A stretch of 64,000 nt of DNA from Nannocystis exedens (lineage in GTDB: Bacteria > Myxococcota_A > Polyangia > Polyangiales > Polyangiaceae), in the NCBI GenBank assembly GCA_945861885.1, contig CAMAVR010000013.1, positions 1-64,000 of the forward strand, read 5' to 3'. Every line of letters begins with the position of its first letter. Position 1 is the stretch's first letter. Both the position numbers and the translations under genes were made by a program. This document shows, piece after piece, positions 54,685 through 63,708 of this stretch. The notes under the pieces were generated by a model, which made no database searches, was not told where the DNA came from, and saw nothing but the letters and a program-made list of their open reading frames with translations.

Positions 54685-56133
54685 ATGCCGACACGACCAT
54701 GGCCATTTCGCCATACTCTACGTTGTATTTCAGCAGCCGCAATCGCGCTTGCTTTGGCGTATTCATCAGGCGCTTATGCCGCGCCGACCGCAGACGAAGA
54801 CTCGCGCGAAATTTCACCTTTTGCCGGCCAGCTTATTCAAACGTTGCTTCGCGGCGGCGCGCTTCCGAACTATGTCACGCGCACTCCCGGCCCTGACGAT
54901 CCTCCGGCCGATCTTATCGCTTTTTTTGGTGACCGCCGTCGTGTGATGAGTCGTGCGTCGTGGAACAATTTTTTAGGACCATTTCGCGTCTATCGAGAAG
55001 CCGACCCGACATTTGATCTCTCCCCGCTCGTTCCGTTTACCGTGGCGAAACAGGTCGGGCCCGGCGTCGTGCCGGCAGCAACGTATAAGGCCCGCTTGGA
55101 ACAATATGGTGGCTTCTTGTTTCGTTCAAACGATCACAATCGGTTTTTTGCCGATCTGTTTCAGACGCTCTCGACGCGGCTTGCGCAACTTTTTGTCGAT
55201 CGCGACGGCGCGCCGGCGTTTCGACTTTCAGAGCGCGATCTGTTTCATTCTCACGCGTTTTACAGCAATCAGAACGACGCGTTCGGCCTTCTATTTCACC
55301 TGAAAGAGTACTGCGTAAGTGCGCCAACAACCGATCACGGAATCTCTATCGCGCGCGATGCGTGCACCGACATTTCCGGACCGACAACATGCCGTTTTGA
55401 CGCGCGTCATGGCAACGTTGAATTTCGGAATTTTCGTAACGTTTTGTGGCTCGCCAAAACAAACGAATTTTACGTGATCAATTCTGCCAACGAGATCAAC
55501 GGTCGTCCGAATCCTGTCAATCAAATGGAGTTCATCGTCAATGGCGACGAACCGCGGGTTCGCGCGAGCGATGGGCTTGTCGGCTACGCACCAGAAGGGT
55601 GGCCCTCCGATGTCGGCGCGCTCGTTAACTACTGCCGTTCAATCCAAAACATTTTCGGACGCGAAATTTTCGCGGTGAACTATTTGGGAGGCGACCTCGC
55701 AGCGCGTCAATTGCGAGATCACGTCATTGAGCATCGTCGGAGACTTTTTATTGAGATGTCCGATCTCTGAACAATCGTCAACGCACTCGAAAATGCAAAG
55801 CTGCTGACCGGCGAGCGAATTCATCTATTAATGGCCGGATTTCATCTCGCAAGTCCGGCCGTCGCATCACGAATTGAGTCGTACAACCGGGCGCTCGATG
55901 CGCATAGTGCAGCGCGCGGCCCAGAAGCCACCGCCGCGCCGGAGCTATTTTCGTTTGTCGCGGCGGGGCAGACGATCTTCGCGCTGCGAACTCAGACAGT
56001 TGCGCCGCAGCATCTGCTGATAAGCCTCGACTCGACACTCTTCGACGCAAACGGAGCGGCGCTCACGTCTGTCATAGATTATCTTGACGTCGAGAACTCG
56101 CCGACCCACGAGCGCTTCGTCTGGAGTCTCTAG
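54685..56133 (+). pseudogene. Secreted protein of unknown family interrupted by one in-frame TGA
   Basis: The plus frame from ATG 54685 encodes a signal peptide (RCISAAAIALALAYSSGAYA) and 361 residues, ending TGA at 55768-55770. The same frame continues without a break as TIVNALENAKLLTGERIHLL and then 100 more residues to TAG at 56131-56133, giving 482 codons. The join MSDL-stop-TIVNALENA reads like a continuous helix, consistent with TGG (Trp) or similar mutated to TGA. No SECIS-like hairpin is evident right after the stop, so selenocysteine is unlikely. The family is unknown. Confidence 0.7.
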
Positions 56134-56141
56134 CGCCCGCC

Positions 56142-56167
56142 ACCGACGATACCCACGTATCGTCGGT
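56142..56167. terminator. Hairpin between convergent genes, probable bidirectional terminator
   Basis: Perfect 11-bp inverted repeat ACCGACGATAC / GTATCGTCGGT with loop CCAC, 9 bases after one stop codon and about 45 bases from the convergent stop. There is no T tract on either side, so it is a hairpin terminator candidate rather than a canonical one. Confidence 0.6.
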
Positions 56168-56211
56168 AGCAACGCCGTTAGAGGAAAACGCTAATCGCGA
56201 GCGCCCACTCG

Positions 56212-58029
56212 CTAACGCCAATCGGGAGCGGTGTACGCGGCCGGTACGGTGCTTCGTTTGCTCCCGAACATCCTTTTTAAAAAGCCTCGCCCGTGCCAGG
56301 AATACATAGTTGGCGCTGACGTTGCCACCACTTGCCCGTCGTCCCTTCCACCGTTGATTACGCATTCAAGAATCACGGAGTAGTCGCCGTGTGCGTTCTT
56401 TGGCTTCAAAGTCGGGGTGGGACCGTAGCCAAAAACCTTGCGGGTACCGTTTTCATCGACATGCGACCACCTGAGAGTTAGCTCTTGCCCGCGCCAGTGG
56501 CGCAAAGGAGTTCCGCCCTGTCGGCAATCCCCTTGAAGGGCGACTCGCGTTCCATGCGGGAGTCGTGCGCCGCCGGCCGCGGGGGTCGACGTAAAGACAA
56601 ATGCCGTCGGGCGCGCGGAGTCCAACTGAACAGTTTGAATTGCAGATGCGATAGCGCGCTCCCCCATATCGACCTGCTCCACGAGCACACACTGAAACCA
56701 GATCTCGTAAGTGTCGACGCGCGGCAATGGCGGCGTCCACTCATGCTTGAAACCGGTGCCGATCTCCGACCACCCCTTCGCCCCCAACGCGCGATAAGAC
56801 CACCGCCCGGCCACGACCGCCCCGTACCACTGGTTCACTTCCGCGCGACCGACACCGCACTTTCCAGTCAAGTCGACGGCGCTGAGCCCGGGCGTCAATT
56901 TTGCTGAAACAATTGTGGCGTGCAAAGAAGACTCTTTAACGCGCAGCTGCGCTTGAACTGGCAACGAATTGACTCGCTCTTCGAACTTCTCGTCTCTCGC
57001 ATAGACGCACTCAAGTCGGAGGGCGTGCGGCAAGGCGGCGATCTGCGGAAGCCAATCAAACGTGATGCCGTATCCGATCACTTTGAAGAGGCCGGTCACC
57101 GCGTCGGCATGCGACCATTTCGCGTCGATGCGTCGACGCGTAAGCTCGTACGCTTGTCCTGCTTGCCCCCCTTCGACTGACTCGCCGTCCGATTGCGACG
57201 GTGTGCATTCGCCTTGAAGATGAAATACGGGCGGCCCCTCGGCCGCTGTCATCTGATCCATCCCGATGATTCGTGCGACATAACTCGGCGCCTGCCGCGC
57301 CATGATAAAGTCGCGAGTCGCCGTCGCCTTGACGGTTGGCCCGGTGAGGCATTCTAGACGAAGAGAATAGCGCCCTGGCTCCAACTCTTGGCGAGTCGCT
57401 TCATCGGGAAGCACTATCCAAGCTCCGCCTTCAGCCTTCCACGACCAACGCTGCTTGAACTGCGACACCTCTCCAGGATTCAGCGCGACCGCTTCGCAGG
57501 CCCCTGCGAGTTCAATCGCAGACTCGTAGTGGACCGTGTCAGGTCCACTCAATATCCGCGCTTGCAGCTCGTTGACCGAAAAATTCACCAAACTGCTGGA
57601 GTGCTTATCTTCAAACGGGTCGGCGATTCCGCACCCTAACTGCACCGTATACTTTCCGACGGCATTCGGAACAGGGACTGTAATTTTCACCTCTCCGTTG
57701 GCCGGCCTCGCAGACCCATCGGGCAGCCTATGGGTTACCTCGTAGACGGACGATTGGCTGTCAACAATTCGCACCCTGAAAAAAGGGACCTGCCGTTCGC
57801 CTCGCTCGGACAGGAGCTTGCACTTTCCGTGCAGCGTCATCTGCTGCCCTCGCCGGTAGGTTTCCCCGTCCGAAGGAGAAATGAGTGCGAGCTCGTCGGT
57901 CTCAAAAAGCTTGGACGATACGCTTGCGTACTCTTCGTCGGCATTGGCACCTGCGCAGCCAAACGCAGACACCGCGGCAACGATGGCGCCAGCCATCGCG
58001 AGAGGACTTTTGATTACCCTTAAATTCAT
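56212..58029 (-). CDS. Lipoprotein of repeated Cys-paired beta-sandwich modules
   Basis: 605 residues. The signal ends AVSAFGC, giving an acylated Cys near 25. The mature part is five to six tandem modules of about 90-110 residues. Each starts with a G-x-C pattern (HGKCKLL, AGACEAV, QGECTPS, TGKCGVG, QGDCRQG), contains a Trp-rich strand (WSWKAEGGAW, AKWSHADAV, RWSYRALGAKGW, RWSHVDENG), and ends in a strand with Cys (LRLEC, WFQC, VILEC), so one disulfide per module. This suggests an immunoglobulin-like surface lipoprotein. No known family recognised. ATG 58029 is preferred to GTG 58041. Confidence 0.8.
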   Translation of the reverse strand: MNLRVIKSPLAMAGAIVAAVSAFGCAGANADEEYASVSSKLFETDELALISPSDGETYRRGQQMTLHGKCKLLSERGERQVPFFRVRIVDSQSSVYEVTHRLPDGSARPANGEVKITVPVPNAVGKYTVQLGCGIADPFEDKHSSSLVNFSVNELQARILSGPDTVHYESAIELAGACEAVALNPGEVSQFKQRWSWKAEGGAWIVLPDEATRQELEPGRYSLRLECLTGPTVKATATRDFIMARQAPSYVARIIGMDQMTAAEGPPVFHLQGECTPSQSDGESVEGGQAGQAYELTRRRIDAKWSHADAVTGLFKVIGYGITFDWLPQIAALPHALRLECVYARDEKFEERVNSLPVQAQLRVKESSLHATIVSAKLTPGLSAVDLTGKCGVGRAEVNQWYGAVVAGRWSYRALGAKGWSEIGTGFKHEWTPPLPRVDTYEIWFQCVLVEQVDMGERAIASAIQTVQLDSARPTAFVFTSTPAAGGARLPHGTRVALQGDCRQGGTPLRHWRGQELTLRWSHVDENGTRKVFGYGPTPTLKPKNAHGDYSVILECVINGGRDDGQVVATSAPTMYSWHGRGFLKRMFGSKRSTVPAAYTAPDWR

Positions 58030-58062
58030 TTTTAACACCACGCCACTAAAAAGGCCAAGACA

Positions 58063-58168
58063 CGTTCTTTGAACGCGTTAGCGCGTGGGTCTTGCACGTG
58101 GGGAAGTCGCCTGCAAAGTTTTCGCGTTCGCGTCGCAACGCTATGCGCTGACAGTCACTCGGTTGGCT
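58063..58168. repeat. Direct repeat copy 1 (carF 3'-flank duplicate)
   Basis: About 100 bases nearly identical to 60238-60337 apart from small indels. Shared text begins CGTTCTTTGAACGCGTTAGC and ends CTGACAGTCACTCGGTTGGC. Copy 2 includes the last codons of carF, so this is a duplicated carF end plus flank. Confidence 0.9.
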
Positions 58169-58204
58169 CACGCTCGCGGCCCACCACATCGTTCCGATGC
58201 GCGT
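58155..58204 (-). pseudogene. carF relic: internal fragment joined to 3' end
   Basis: On the minus strand, bases 58204-58181 are an exact 24-base match to carF 60890-60867, encoding TRIGTMWW. They are followed after a 12-base junction by the carF 3' end (CCAACCGAGTGA). About 530 bases of carF between those points are missing. So a second carF copy once stood here and has decayed by deletion. Confidence 0.75.
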
Positions 58205-58415
58205 AGTGACACCGAAGAGCGTGGGCGCGCCGCCAGCTGCGCGCGTCATCGACCTGGACTCAAAATCCTATGATTCGGATCCTAACGGCTACACGATCAA
58301 AGGCGGGCAGTAGCCCGACAAGTGATCGGCCACTTCATCGCACATTGTGGCCGGCCAATCCCGCTGCGAAGACCACAACATCGACAGTCGAACCAGCTTC
58401 GTGTCACTCTAACCC

Positions 58416-60203
58416 ATGCGAATTCCGCAACGGCTTCTTCTAGCTCTGCTCGGCGCCGCGCTCTGCAGCTGCGATTCATCGCCCGATGCTCCTCCGCACT
58501 CGCCCACCCCGCTGCCTGTCGTTGACGCAACGGCGGGTGCTCGGACTGATCTCGAAGCTCTCAAAAAAAAAGCAGCTTCTTCATCGCCCCTCCCGGATGA
58601 ACCAGGGCAAAGCCCTTATCCGTCACAGATACCGCCATCGCCGAGGTCGCCGTCGAAGCCAACACCAACGCCGCCGATCGACGCCGCCCCGCAATCCGAT
58701 TTAGACGCGTCGGTTGCAGCCGCGACGTTCATCTCCAAGTCGGCACCCCAATCGCCTGTTCCCGCGACGCCGAACCATCCGATACCTTTTGCAAAACTGT
58801 ATTCAACGATCACGCAACCCGACGAAGATACATGCTCGTACGCGAGCGATCCTGTCAAAACAGATAAGCTAAGAAATCTCGCGCTACGCGTCATGGACCA
58901 TGCGCTTCAGGTCACCGCGTCGTGGGGCGACGGAGCGGTTACGGTACCGCAGGACTTTCCAAAAGGTTCGTTTGAAGCGCAATTAATGGATAAATGGGCC
59001 GTGCTCATTTTTCGGGTCATTCACCGCGAAAAACACTACGCCGCTTTGACACCAAACCCGCTTCAAGCGTTGGAAGGACAGAGTATTAAACTAAACGAGT
59101 TCGTCATCAGTCCGCTGATCGCCAAAGGGTTTATCCCCTTACCTGTTTTTGAAGGCGAGGAAACGGCCGCCGGGGTGAAAAGCTTTTTTGCTTATTCAAC
59201 TCTTAGCCAGTGGTACTACCCCGGTATTATGCTCTTCAAAGTGATCGATGGGCCGGCGAGTCGGTTCGCAAGAGTTACCGCACACCCTACCGATGCTTAT
59301 TCCGTAAAAGGAATGAGGAGCTTTTCCGGACACGACGGCTTTCATAGCAATTCGATACTCGCACCAAATTATCAATATTTGAACTTAGGCGACGCGGGGA
59401 ATTGCAGAAGCGTAAAGGCATGCTTCAAGCACATTGAAGCTGAGTGGAAGGCTTTGCAACAGCCAATCGCCAAGGACAAACGGCATTCAATCGCTCTAGC
59501 GTTTTTCTACCTACTCCACGAAAATCATTCTCGTGGACTGGACTACGAGCCAATTCGCGAGTTTCTGTCAAAGGGGTTCATTAGTAACCATTTTCTCTCT
59601 GAATTTGCTTTTGAGCTCGTCTGGGACCGAAAAATAAACGAACCGTTTTTGATTGAGAAAGCATTGCTCGGCGAAGACCCGATAAAAAGAGAGCAGCTGT
59701 GTCAGTGGGTGCAGTTTACGTATCTATCCTACGGCACGACGATGCGTAATATTGAGCCCCCCTTTGATGATCGCTCGGTGGGGACCGACGCCTTTTCGAC
59801 AGCGCTCGGCGATATTAAAGATTCGTCTTTTGCAAACACAGTGCCTCTCGAATTCGCCACGATTCACAGCTCCTACTATCGCCAGGACTTCATTCGAGAT
59901 ATTTTAGAAAAATTGGACTACAGCTGCCGAACGCATTATCCCAATCCGTATTCGAAATGGCTGGCCATAATGTCCAAACGCGAGCTACCGCGTTTTACGG
60001 AAGGGAAGCGCATTCTTATCGACAGAATGAACGCGAACTGGAAGGACGCCGGGGTCTGGCAGCGCGTCGCAACCCAAATGGCACAAATAACCGAGGGGCT
60101 AAAGTTCATCCGCGAATCGTTCCGCTCTCCAGGCTCTGTTTGCGCGAAAGTTAAACTGGGCAAAGAAGGCGACGCGCCCGACACCAACGCGCCCGCGAAC
60201 TAG
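58416..60203 (+). CDS. Lipoprotein of unknown function, 595 aa
   Basis: The lipoprotein signal ends ALCSC (Cys19). A Pro/Ser/Ala-rich disordered spacer runs to about residue 125, then a mostly helical domain of about 450 residues with conserved-looking segments (FISNHFLSEFAFELVW, SGHDGFHSNSILAPN). Cysteines at about 139, 330, 336 and 430 may pair. Base composition is more AT-rich than the neighbours, and the gene is flanked by ~100-bp direct repeats derived from the carF region, so it may have arrived by, or been trapped in, a duplication. The 5' gap 58205-58415 holds only repeat debris. No family recognised. Confidence 0.78.
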   Translation: MRIPQRLLLALLGAALCSCDSSPDAPPHSPTPLPVVDATAGARTDLEALKKKAASSSPLPDEPGQSPYPSQIPPSPRSPSKPTPTPPIDAAPQSDLDASVAAATFISKSAPQSPVPATPNHPIPFAKLYSTITQPDEDTCSYASDPVKTDKLRNLALRVMDHALQVTASWGDGAVTVPQDFPKGSFEAQLMDKWAVLIFRVIHREKHYAALTPNPLQALEGQSIKLNEFVISPLIAKGFIPLPVFEGEETAAGVKSFFAYSTLSQWYYPGIMLFKVIDGPASRFARVTAHPTDAYSVKGMRSFSGHDGFHSNSILAPNYQYLNLGDAGNCRSVKACFKHIEAEWKALQQPIAKDKRHSIALAFFYLLHENHSRGLDYEPIREFLSKGFISNHFLSEFAFELVWDRKINEPFLIEKALLGEDPIKREQLCQWVQFTYLSYGTTMRNIEPPFDDRSVGTDAFSTALGDIKDSSFANTVPLEFATIHSSYYRQDFIRDILEKLDYSCRTHYPNPYSKWLAIMSKRELPRFTEGKRILIDRMNANWKDAGVWQRVATQMAQITEGLKFIRESFRSPGSVCAKVKLGKEGDAPDTNAPAN

Positions 60204-60237
60204 AAATCTGATTGGAAAGACGCGGGTCGGCGCGTGG

Positions 60238-60337
60238 CGTTCTTTGAACGCGTTAGCGCGTGGGTCTTGCACGTGGGGAAGTCGCCTGCAAAGTTTTCGC
60301 GTCGCGTCGCAACGCACTGACAGTCACTCGGTTGGCT
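60238..60337. repeat. Direct repeat copy 2, overlapping the 3' end of carF
   Basis: Partner of 58063-58168. Its last 14 bases (60324-60337) are the final codons and stop of carF, showing which copy is the parent. Confidence 0.9.
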
Positions 60338-61001
60338 TGCCGGTATGGCCAAGTGCTTTTTCAAGATGACGAAAAAACGAAACTTTGCAAAGAAAGTCGT
60401 TCAACCAACCATTTGTGATGCAGTAGTGATTGTTAAACGGAAATGTGTGGTGCTTTTTGTGATGAACCGGGTTCAAAAAAATCCGCCATTCTTGCAGCTG
60501 CACTACCCATTTTGGCGGCGCATCGGCGTGAGCCCATTTATGAATTTGATTCGTGAATGACGAAAAAAGGCAAAGAAGCACCATCACGCTCGCGGCAAAC
60601 AAAAAAAACGCGCCAGGCAGTGCGTGCGTCATCAACAAACACAAAGCCAAAATAGGAATGCCCGCAAATGCACTCGCGGCGTTTGTTTCGATCATATCGT
60701 GGTGACAAATCGCTTTTTGATCGAGATGGTGCTCGCGAAACGGACGAATAATTCCTGGGCCAAGGATCGGAATGTTGGGGTTGCCGAGCGTGTCGCCGGC
60801 CCAATGCACCAAGCCGCTAACGAAATCTGCGAGGACCCAGGCCAAAAGCGCGCTCGGAATCAGGAGCCACCACATCGTTCCGATGCGCGTTGCGATCACA
60901 TACAAATTGCAAGCTGCGAGCGCGGTGTAAAGGAGAAGCCCAACCACTTCGATTCTTCTTACCCACTTTGGGTAATGACTAAGTGAAGTTGGATTCTCCA
61001 A
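60324..61001 (-). CDS. carF: CarF/TMEM189-type plasmanylethanolamine desaturase
   Basis: 225 residues. Kua/TMEM189 (CarF) family: four membrane helices and His-rich iron motifs LVHWAGDT, FREHHLD, CHHDMIETN, IHKWAHAD and NPVHHKKHH. CarF introduces the vinyl-ether bond of plasmalogens and is required for light-induced carotenogenesis in M. xanthus, so it is a good lineage pointer. All His clusters are intact. The 3' end lies in a direct repeat shared with a relic 2.2 kb away. Confidence 0.92.
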   Translation of the reverse strand: MENPTSLSHYPKWVRRIEVVGLLLYTALAACNLYVIATRIGTMWWLLIPSALLAWVLADFVSGLVHWAGDTLGNPNIPILGPGIIRPFREHHLDQKAICHHDMIETNAASAFAGIPILALCLLMTHALPGAFFLFAASVMVLLCLFSSFTNQIHKWAHADAPPKWVVQLQEWRIFLNPVHHKKHHTFPFNNHYCITNGWLNDFLCKVSFFRHLEKALGHTGKPTE

Positions 61002-61273
61002 TGCAAACCCCCGCTACGCGCTGAGGCTTTAAACACCGAACAGCCCCTACAAATGGGAACGGTTCGATCGGCCCTTCCTAAAGAGGCGAAACGGTGAACC
61101 GCAAAAATAGTCTCGTACTGACACCAAGCGGCGTAGGCGCACCGCCAGCGGGCTTTACGGTCTCGACGGTAGAAGCATGACGCGCACGCGCTGCTGGGAG
61201 CAGCGTCGCGATCCCCGCTTTTGACTCGATTCGGAAGCGTTCGGTTTGCTAAGCGATTAAGTCGAGGAACCTC
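61002..61273. other. Intergenic region with coding-like relic TPxxVGAPPA
   Basis: The 272 bases upstream of carF and the metalloprotease gene. Reading plus from GTG 61094, VNRKNSLVLTPSGVGAPPAG runs to TGA near 61180. A similar string (VVTPKSVGAPPA) is encoded at 58203-58238, next to the carF relic. Both are probably leftovers of one ancestral segment. No complete gene is supported. Confidence 0.5.
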
Positions 61274-62512
61274 ATGACTTCATTTCGCAACCTTATCTTT
61301 CATATCACGTCGATATTCACGCTTATCGTTAGCGGGTGCAGCACGGCCGAGAGCGGCGCTGAAAGGGCGCCGGCTCAGTTGGGAAGCGCGCTTGAAATCG
61401 TCAATGGCGAGTGCGTCAACCCTGACTCATCTAACAACCAGACCGATAAGCTCGATGTTGTTCGGGCTATCGAACAGTGCCCCCCCAGCACCGACGCGTG
61501 CGCGACTCCGGTGCAAAATCGCCCCATCGCGCCTGCACTTGGCCCGCAAAAGTACGGCATCGTTCTGTTGAACTTCGATGGAAGCCCGACGCCCGCGTGG
61601 ACGAAGCCGGCCGTTTCTCTAAAAATATTAGGCGAGGTCGGAGCGTTCATTTACCGAAGCTCGTACGCGCAAGCGAGGCTGAGCGGCAAAGTGTTCGACT
61701 GGCAGCAGATCCGCCTGCACGATGACGCCTATTGCAGCGATATTGAGGCCGAAATCGCAAAAATCGACGCAGCTGCGCAAGGTGAGCTCTTAGGCTTTAA
61801 GCGAAGAATATATCTGTTTCCGTCGGCCTCGCGCTGCACATGGAAGGGGAAATCGTCGGTCAATGGGGAGCGCTCACTGACGATGCTCAACGGTTGGCCG
61901 GACGAGCTGACAATCGCGCATCAAATCGGCCACACGCTAGGGCTTCGGCACTCCCACGGGCTCGCATGCGGAAGCGAATCGTATGGTCATGATTGCACGC
62001 GCGTCGAACACGCCGACCCATTTGACGCGATGGGGGCGCGAACTCAAGGCCAGTTCAATGCGTTTCAAAAAGACCTGCTCGGGTGGCTCCCGCCATCTGC
62101 GGTGCAAACAGTGACTGCCTCTGGGCGATACACGATCGCGGCATTCGAGTTTTTAGCAAGTCGGCCAAACGTTCTAAAAATTCCGGTTCGAACTCACACC
62201 AACGGCTCGAAAGATTTTCTCTACATCGAATCGCGCCAAGCAAGCGGCGATGAGCCGACGGTCGCTTTGGAGAGCGAAGATTCGAACCTGTTCGCGGGCG
62301 TCCTCGTTCATCTCGGAAGCGAGAGCGATCCAAATTCAAGCGCGCTAATCAACATGACGCCGGCGCATCGCGGGCCCGATACTGCGAACTTTATTCGCGC
62401 GGCCTTAGTGGCCAACAAATCGTTCACCTATCCGCTAGACGACACCCATTCGGTAACCATCACAACCGAATCGGTCTCGACCACCGAAGCGACAGTAACC
62501 GTCCAGTTCTAG
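61274..62512 (+). CDS. M11 (gametolysin)-like metalloprotease lipoprotein with E-to-Q active site
   Basis: 412 residues, lipobox LIVSGC (Cys22). The zinc motif reads HQIGHTLGLRHSH: His216, His220 and His226 are in place, but the catalytic Glu of HExxH is Gln217 (codon CAA). The Met-turn DAMGA follows in the expected DPFDAMGA context of M11 peptidases. The C-terminal 150 residues look like a beta-sandwich. With Gln it may bind zinc without cleaving peptide bonds, or with much lower activity. Secreted or surface-bound. Ends 100 bases before an SRPBCC gene. Confidence 0.8.
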   Translation: MTSFRNLIFHITSIFTLIVSGCSTAESGAERAPAQLGSALEIVNGECVNPDSSNNQTDKLDVVRAIEQCPPSTDACATPVQNRPIAPALGPQKYGIVLLNFDGSPTPAWTKPAVSLKILGEVGAFIYRSSYAQARLSGKVFDWQQIRLHDDAYCSDIEAEIAKIDAAAQGELLGFKRRIYLFPSASRCTWKGKSSVNGERSLTMLNGWPDELTIAHQIGHTLGLRHSHGLACGSESYGHDCTRVEHADPFDAMGARTQGQFNAFQKDLLGWLPPSAVQTVTASGRYTIAAFEFLASRPNVLKIPVRTHTNGSKDFLYIESRQASGDEPTVALESEDSNLFAGVLVHLGSESDPNSSALINMTPAHRGPDTANFIRAALVANKSFTYPLDDTHSVTITTESVSTTEATVTVQF

Positions 62513-62612
62513 CCCTCCCCTTTTTGCTATTTCCGCGACGCGCCCCGTTATAACGGCCGCTTTTGCCATTTTAACCTGGCGCGCTCGCGCCTCCGGCGCG
62601 CAATATCATTGC

Positions 62613-63059
62613 ATGAAAGAGCTCCGTACCGAAATCGACATCGCCGCCTCACCAGAAGCGGTATGGAAAGTGCTCCTCGACTTCGCCGCATTCCCCCAGT
62701 GGAACCCATTTATTCAAGAAGCAAGCGGCGAACGAAAAGTCGGTTCGAGGTTGCGCGTTCGCATCGTGCCGCCAGGCAGCCAAGGGATGATCTTCAAGCC
62801 GGTCGTAACGGTATGCGAACCGAACCGAGAGTTCCGATGGTTAGGTAAGCTCGGGTTCCGAGGTATCTTCGATGGCGAGCACGCATTCAAGCTAGAACCG
62901 ATAGCCGGCGGCCAAACGCGGCTAGTTCAAAGCGAAATCTTCACGGGTGTTCTAGTCCCGCTACTAGCAAAGTCGCTAGACAACCAAACAAAGCAAGGCT
63001 TCGAAGCAATGAACGCCGCCCTAAAAAAGCAGGTCGAGCGCCGTCTGGATCTTCAGTAG
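62613..63059 (+). CDS. SRPBCC-family (START-like) protein
   Basis: 148 residues: IDIAASPEAVWKVLLDFAAFPQWNPFI, the standard opening of polyketide-cyclase/SRPBCC lipid- or small-ligand-binding folds, and a C-terminal long helix with QGFEAMNAALKKQVE. Cytoplasmic. Ligand unknown. Confidence 0.88.
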   Translation: MKELRTEIDIAASPEAVWKVLLDFAAFPQWNPFIQEASGERKVGSRLRVRIVPPGSQGMIFKPVVTVCEPNREFRWLGKLGFRGIFDGEHAFKLEPIAGGQTRLVQSEIFTGVLVPLLAKSLDNQTKQGFEAMNAALKKQVERRLDLQ

Positions 63060-63079
63060 GAATCTGGTAGGATAACCGG

Positions 63080-63307
63080 ATGACAAGCGCTGTCGCCAAA
63101 CTATCTGTCAGTGTTCCGCTTAAACTCGCGGCTCGTGCGCGCAAGCGCGTAGGTGCGCGCGGGCTGTCGGGCTTCGTTGCGCGTGCAATGCAGCATGAGT
63201 TGGAGCGCGAGGATCTTGGGACCTTTCTCGCAGAGCTCGACGAGGAGTTGGGCACGGTTTCCTCAAAAGCTTTAGCGCAGGCTCGTGTCGTATGGCGCAA
63301 GCGGTAA
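63080..63307 (+). CDS. Antitoxin of a VapBC-type pair
   Basis: 75 residues. The N-terminal strand-helix KLSVSVPLKLAARARKRVGARGLSGFVARAM is a ribbon-helix-helix pattern, followed by an acidic helix (FLAELDEELGTV) that would bind the toxin. The stop overlaps the PIN toxin start by 16 bases, so the two are cotranslated. Confidence 0.82.
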   Translation: MTSAVAKLSVSVPLKLAARARKRVGARGLSGFVARAMQHELEREDLGTFLAELDEELGTVSSKALAQARVVWRKR

Positions 63308-63708
63308 TTCTCGACTCCGAAGCGCTGAATGCATTGGCCCATGCTAGCCAGCGGGGCGTTCTTGCCGATCGGGCTCGGGCGATTTTAAAGCTTGCATATG
63401 AGCATCGCGCCGTAGTCCGTGTCCCCGCCCCGGTGCTGGCCGAAGTCGGTCGGGGTGGGGGCCGAGACGCATCAGTGCGTCAGCTCCTCAACGGCCGAGG
63501 GATTGGCGTGACCGATCTCACCGCGCGAATAGCGCTGCGCGCAGGAGAGCTGTTAGAACGCTGCAAGTTGAGCTCCGCCAATGCCGTCGATGCGTTTGTC
63601 GCGTCGACAGCGCTCGAGTTTGTGAGCGCCATTATAGCGACCGGTGATCCAAAGGATATCCGGCGTCTGCTGGGCAAATATCCGCACATCGGCGTTTTTC
63701 GAATCTAA
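63292..63708 (+). CDS. PIN-domain toxin (VapC-like)
   Basis: 138 residues. PIN acidic residues are in place: AVILDSEAL (Asp8), VLAEVGRGGG (Glu), NAVDAFVAS (Asp) and IIATGDPKDI (Asp). VapC toxins are Mg-dependent endoribonucleases that cut tRNA or rRNA. Intact, unlike the VapC relic at 4141-4260. Partner antitoxin overlaps upstream. Confidence 0.88.
   Translation: MAQAVILDSEALNALAHASQRGVLADRARAILKLAYEHRAVVRVPAPVLAEVGRGGGRDASVRQLLNGRGIGVTDLTARIALRAGELLERCKLSSANAVDAFVASTALEFVSAIIATGDPKDIRRLLGKYPHIGVFRI

Noticed and set aside
55768..55770. TGA as selenocysteine codon
   Set aside because: No stem-loop resembling a bacterial SECIS directly downstream, and the surrounding residues do not resemble a known selenoprotein.
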